Assembly: GCF_018294505.1 (NCBI RefSeq)
Contig: NC_057808.1
Span: 351,981,494 to 352,045,493, forward strand
DNA from: Triticum aestivum
Lineage: Eukaryota; Streptophyta; Magnoliopsida; Poales; Poaceae
DNA: 64,000 nucleotides
Reading direction: 5' to 3'
Below, one piece after another: positions 59,422-64,000 of the stretch (positions are counted from its first letter, which is position 1; every line of letters begins with the position of its first letter). The position numbers and the translations under genes were made by a program. The notes below the pieces were generated by a model. The model was not told where the DNA came from, ran no database searches, and saw only the letters and a program-made list of their open reading frames with translations.

Positions 59422-62400
59422 CTAGTGCCCCAAAGAAATCGATGCAAAAGAAGCCTGCACGTAAGCCAAGACCGGCTATGCCAATGTCCTCAGAGACTCA
59501 GCCTAAATTGTCAAAGGCTTCAGCTCCAAAGGTTTCTGCATCGAAAGTTACAAAAGCTTTAGTGCCTCCTCCTTCATCAAGTTCCTCAATGGCAGCAGTC
59601 AGAGATTCAACACCGATCTCGCTCGCGTCTTGCCAGCGCATCGAGGGCTTTCATACATCCACCATCTCTGAAGCGAAAGGCAACTGATGGCCGTGGTTCT
59701 AGGACAAGTCGCAAGAGAAAGGCCATTGTGCCTCAAGTTGATGAACACGGGCTCGCTGACGAAGATGAGCTCGCGGAGTTCCTCAGAAGAAAACACGAGC
59801 AGGCTGCTATTGCCAAGAGTTCTTCTGTTCCTATGCTGCTGGACCCGAAGAAACTGCTAGATTTCATTGACATCTGGTGCACCAATCCAGAGACTCCACT
59901 TGATGACCTCAGCCTCCCTCCTGGTCCAGGCCATATGATTTCTTCATTCATATTGAATGAGAAATACAAGATTGCACAATCTAAACTAGTGCACAAGAAG
60001 ATAGTGCAAAAGGAGAAGGAGGTGAGCAAGAGCATGCTTTCAATATCTCCTCAACAGCTCGTGACACTTCAGTCTGAAATTCTTCAGTTGTCCGAGGAAT
60101 ATGAAAGGCAAGCCAATGATTTGTTGTGGCCTCAAAGAATGATTCATCACTGCCTCAACTAAGGTAGTTGAAGACCACAACAAGAGAGAAGCCGCCAAGT
60201 TTGGCTCTGCTCCACCATCAAGTTCATCAGCTCCACCACCAACCACGCAGGCCAGTGAGACTGCGCCTTTATCTACTGAAGCTAATGTCAGGGCAACTGA
60301 AGAAGTTGTGCCTGAAGAAACTAAAAGGGCAATGAATAATGTTGCTTCTGAAGAAACTCCCAGGGCAACTGAAGAAGTTGTGCTTGAAGAAACTGAAAGG
60401 GCAACGAATAATGTTGCTTCTGAAGAAACTCCTAGGGCAACTGAAAGTGGTGCGCCTGAAGAAATTGCCAGGGTGACTGCATCAGTCACGCCTGATGAAA
60501 CTGCTCCAACCAGTTCCTCGGCAGCAGCTCAACCAATGGCTTCACCTTTGAAGCTTATCACTCTTCCTTCTGCAACAGAAGCAAAGAAGACGAAAGCTGC
60601 TGAGCGAGAAGCTAAGAAGAGAAAGGCATCGGCTCCACCGATGCCTGAATCACTGAAGAAATTTAGGACGACAACATTGTCTTCAATTTTCATTCCCATT
60701 GATGCAATTCTAATCTCATCAGCACCCGTACTCGTAACCCCGAGAATCTTCAAATGGTTCCATATGGGGTGGATTGTGAAATCCCTCAGACTGATGAAGA
60801 TGAACAAGATACCCATTCTGCTGCTACCACGGAGCAAATGGATGAGGAAAATGAGGCTGGCACTGATGTATCTGTGCCTCAAGAAACTATTCAAACCCCT
60901 CAACGTACTCCGCTGATTGAAGAAAATGAGGAGGAAGTGGATATCGATGGTGAAACAACTCCTCCACTCCATGACGAATATTGGGAAGCAGCTCACCCAA
61001 ATTCGCCCCTCACCACTCCCCTCATGACAGCGCCTCAGTTGCCACAGCGCACGGAAGAAATTCCAACTGGCTCTAAAGAACAACGACCCTTGCTCCAAAG
61101 CATCCCTAAAGAAGTTCTAGCTACAGCAACTGATGAAATTGCTCATGATGACCCTGATGTCGATGTCATCAATGCATCTCCTCCCCGTGTAGACTGAATC
61201 GCCTCAGCCGACACTGACACAGCACCAACTGCTACTGCTGAGGAAGTTGCTCGTGCTATGGCCATCACTGATCCAAATGACTCAACTGGGCCTCCACGAC
61301 CAGTTCTTGATGTTAGAAAGAAAAGGCACAATCTTCAACTTATCCCAGTTATGCCCTCAATTGGCAAAAGCCTCAAGCGGCCAAAATTTGACAGCGCCAA
61401 GTTCTTCTATGAAAAGAATTTCTTCATTGGCGAGTCACCCTATGACTCGGCCAAGCTAAGGCATTTGAGATTCTGGACAAGGACGCAGATGAACTTCTAT
61501 GCTTCACTATTGTTTGATAAGAAGAAAGTGTTCCCGCATCGTCATATTCCTCATGTGGATATGGAATCAATTCCTTGCTTCTGACCTGTTTTGGCCGTGA
61601 TACATGATGCTGGACTACTAAACTTCTGCACAGATGTATGCGACTGGAATGAAGAACTTATTCTTCAATTTTATGCTATTGTGCACTTCTCAGGCAATGC
61701 TGAAGATACTGCTACATGGGCTCTGGACTGGATGAGTGAAGACACTCACTATAAAGAACCTATTTGAATTACTTCGTGCTCTTCCAATGGATCCACCCCA
61801 AGAAGGAGCAAGAAGAATATATGAAGAAACTGAGCTGCCAAACCATTTGATACAAGTATTGATGAAGCCTATGGCTGATGTTAATGCACCAAGGACAACC
61901 TTCCTAGTGAAGGATTTGCTATATGTGATGAAGACTGTGTATCGTATTCTGGCAAAAACCCTTAGTCCAATCAAAGGCCACAATTCCAACACTGAAGAAG
62001 TTGTGGGGTCATGAAGAACTTGTTGTTCCACATCATACATGGCACTCCCATCAACATTCATGATTTCTTTATGAGGACTTTGGTCACTGTTGCTCAATCT
62101 CTGTTTGATTTGAAGCCCTATGCACCATGAATTATGAGATTCATCAGATCCCGGTCTTCAACCAACTACAAGGCTGGTCGTCAGAATCACTTGAGTTATT
62201 TTGCCAGATGTCGAAATTCTTCAAAGCACATTATCCTCTGTTCCTGGTAAAGGCAAAGCAGTTATCGATGAAGGAATTCGTCCCCTTGATGTACAAATTC
62301 ATCAACCTATCTCCAGCTCCATAGCTGATGAATCTGCTAGCCAAGACACTGTAGCAAAAGCTTTAAGACCATCTTCTTCACCAGAAACGCCACGTGTCAT

Positions 62401-62800
62401 GACTGACTGTGAGCTGCTCATTAGTCTTCATCAGAAGCTTGACAAGCATCATCGATGGGTTAAGTGTCAATTTGCAACTGTGCAAGCAAATATGAGAGTG
62501 ACGCATAACGTCATCCACAAGAACAGATATTATCTCCATGAGATATTTGATCACAGTTGGGCCACTCGTTCACATCTTAAAACAGAGGAAGAACTTGTTG
62601 CTGATGACTTTCAGATGAATTTCGTCTGGGCTGAACCGCCAAGGAAGAAATTCAAGAACACGAAAGTTCCTCCGCTGATGCCAAGCTCTGAGTCTTCATT
62701 GCGCTCAGCTGATGAAAATGAAGCCGTCGAAGACATTGCTGTTGCACCCTCTGCACCGCGCAACCCCAACAATGCTGGTGCTTCTTCGTCCTCTCCTTGA
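59422..62800 (+). pseudogene. Large ORF of a copia-like element D, broken by frameshifts and stops
   Basis: Homology-like coding runs through almost 3.4 kb in changing frames. The N-terminal part is Lys/Pro/Ser-rich. Then come LAEFLRRKHEQAAIAKSS, an acidic Glu/Ala/Thr repeat (60291-60480), Lys-rich sequence, and a conserved-looking core (YDSAKLRHLRFWTRTQMNFY, PHRHIPHVDMES, CDWNEELILQFY). A tail with LLISLHQKLDKHHRWVK ends in a Ser-rich stretch. Frame changes or stops occur near 59600, 60150, 60720, 61195, 61582, 61760 and 62015. It lies just upstream of a polypurine tract and LTR, in the place where SIRE-lineage copia elements carry an extra ORF. No enzymatic motif was found. Confidence 0.6.
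60291..60480 (+). repeat. 72-bp (24-codon) tandem repeat within the ORF of element D
   Basis: gggcaactga starts at 60291, 60363 and 60435, so the period is exactly 72 bp. The encoded unit resembles ATEEVVPEETKRAMNNVAS. The third unit diverges after the first few codons. Confidence 0.9.
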
Positions 62801-63311
62801 TGATTTTCTTCATGAGCGCTAGTTCTCAAATTCCTCATCTTTTGGTAATTTGATGACAAAGCGGGAGAAGTTTGAGTTAGTCTTCAAGTAGACATTATAT
62901 GGGTTGTTTTTTGCTTAAGTTACATCTCTTGAACTTTTCTGATTGTGCTCTTGATGAGTTGTAACTTAATAACTGTTGGTTGTCTGACTCTTATGCTTCA
63001 TTTGATGTGCATGCTTTATTCTTCAATATATATCTGCTCATGCATGCACAATTTCATCAGACACCAATTTTCATCATGCATTCATATTCTTCAGATATCT
63101 TATGATCATGCATGCATGATTGGTTTCCCAGATATAGGGGGAGATCTTCACAAATTCAACCTGCCATGTGCATTTGCAATCCAAAGCAAATTCCTCATAT
63201 GCACATCTTTAGGGGAGTTCCTCAATATCTTGTAACCAATTTCTTCAAACTTTGTACTTAAACTTCAATTATTTATATTCCCGTGGAAACCTAACCAATT
63301 TGTCATCAATC
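62801..63311 (+). other. Untranslated stretch upstream of the polypurine tract of element D
   Basis: T-rich, with several 'catgcatg' phrases and no ORF of substance. Confidence 0.6.
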
Positions 63312-63327
63312 ACCAAAAGGGGGAGAT
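63312..63327 (+). other. Polypurine tract of element D
   Basis: accaaaagggggagat lies directly before the LTR start TGTAAGTGC. It is of the type typical of copia elements. Confidence 0.75.
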
Positions 63328-63994
63328 TGTAAGTGCGTCAAGTGCCCCCTTAGTGGTTTTGGAGTATCGACGACAAATAGGTTGAGAAACTAATGAGTTT
63401 GTGAGTATACACAGGTGACAGAGTCACAGAATATTTGGTTTAACACATGGAAGATGACCCCTAGAAGTATATTTCTTCAAGTGAAGAAATTGGTGATGAA
63501 ATTGGTACGGCCTTTGAAGAAATTGATGTGAAGACTTTGAAGCTTGAAGACTTTTGTTTTCATAGTTTATTTTCTTCTTTTTTGATTCATAGGGAAAACC
63601 ATACTATTAAAGGGGGTCTAAGTGAATCATATTTCACATTTTCAAAGTGATGCTCAAACCTACTCAAACCTATACACAAAAGCCATTTCGAGTGAAGCCT
63701 TTGGAAATCTCTAGTACAGATGACGCAATTGCTAGCGACAGTGACGAGGTTCATCTGGTCGTTGACGAATTTGGTCACGCTAAGGAGTTAGGAGTTTGCC
63801 AGTACATTCTTCCTAAAAGTGAGGAAATTGAGTGCCCCGGCGAATTTGAGAGTTCAAATTATGATCGTTGCTGCGCTGCGTGCCAGCTGTTGAGTGCATC
63901 CTTATCCTGACAACAGTCAAATCAAAGAAGGGCATTTATGAAATTTCATGTTTGGTTGCCCCCTGGCTATAAATAGCCGCCCCCCACAACCACT
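63328..63994 (+). repeat. 3' LTR of copia-like element D, cut by the window end
   Basis: It starts TGTAAGTGCGTCAAG, an LTR opening seen in Triticeae copia families. It includes an incidental 87-codon frame (63647-63910). The TATA-like ctataaatag at 63967-63976 should mark the U3/R junction just before the window ends. Confidence 0.75.
63967..63976 (+). promoter_or_regulatory. TATA box of the element D LTR
   Basis: ctataaatag in a GC-rich setting, about 640 bp into the LTR. Confidence 0.6.
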
Positions 63995-64000
63995 TGTTGG

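Noticed and set aside
63647..63910. 87-codon frame near the window end
   Set aside because: It lies within the U3 part of the element D LTR, upstream of its TATA box, and has no recognisable domain.
1..64000. CRISPR arrays, operons, rRNA or tRNA genes
   Set aside because: None seen. The content is plant nuclear transposon-rich DNA, and primer-binding sites are only short tRNA matches.

Overview
This is plant nuclear DNA. Every large block resolves into the transposable-element types typical of a large-genome grass of the wheat/barley tribe (Triticeae): long-LTR gypsy elements, Athila-lineage LTRs beginning TGATACGTC, a CACTA terminus, Stowaway MITEs and a SIRE-like copia end. The wheat-tribe call rests on recognising these sequence styles and on no database search. 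I see no rRNA, tRNA or CRISPR array and no complete functional host gene.

Layout. (1) 1-15771: the 3' end of a plus-strand chromovirus and its roughly 2.6 kb 3' LTR. The LTR is split by a complete 13.0 kb Tat-lineage gypsy element (2345-15354, coding on the minus strand, TSD GTAAC). That element carries gag-pol with a single in-frame stop, an intron-containing gene on the opposite strand with its own TATA box, and a 188-bp tandem repeat. (2) 15772-26950: low-copy-looking DNA. It holds a tandem pair of DUF295-type genes on the minus strand, both broken but in different exons, plus duplicated flanking sequence, a Harbinger-like end, one intact Stowaway MITE and a stretch with no recognisable coding. 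(3) 27052-27570: one short ORF of unknown function. (4) 27775-41478: a CACTA-type element, with three tandem 0.72-0.76 kb units, a TGTTCATCC array and a TIR ending at 41478. It is interrupted by a 4.3 kb solo LTR (28496-37355, TSD TTTGC), which itself contains a 4.55 kb solo LTR of similar type (31674-36223, TSD GCCTT). (5) 41479-63994: a nest of right-hand halves only. These are gypsy B (minus), Athila-type A (plus, hosting an 855-bp Mutator-like fold-back element), Athila-type C (minus) and the copia-like D (plus).

How the parts relate. Insertion order can be read from target-site duplications and interruptions. The chromovirus LTR predates the Tat element. The CACTA element predates the outer solo LTR, which predates the inner one. 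On the right, D predates C, C predates A, A predates B, and the CACTA end abuts B. All four right-hand elements lack their left halves, which is most simply explained by one large deletion. The DUF295 pair and the short ORF are the only non-transposon coding candidates. Nothing forms an operon, as expected for a plant intergenic region.
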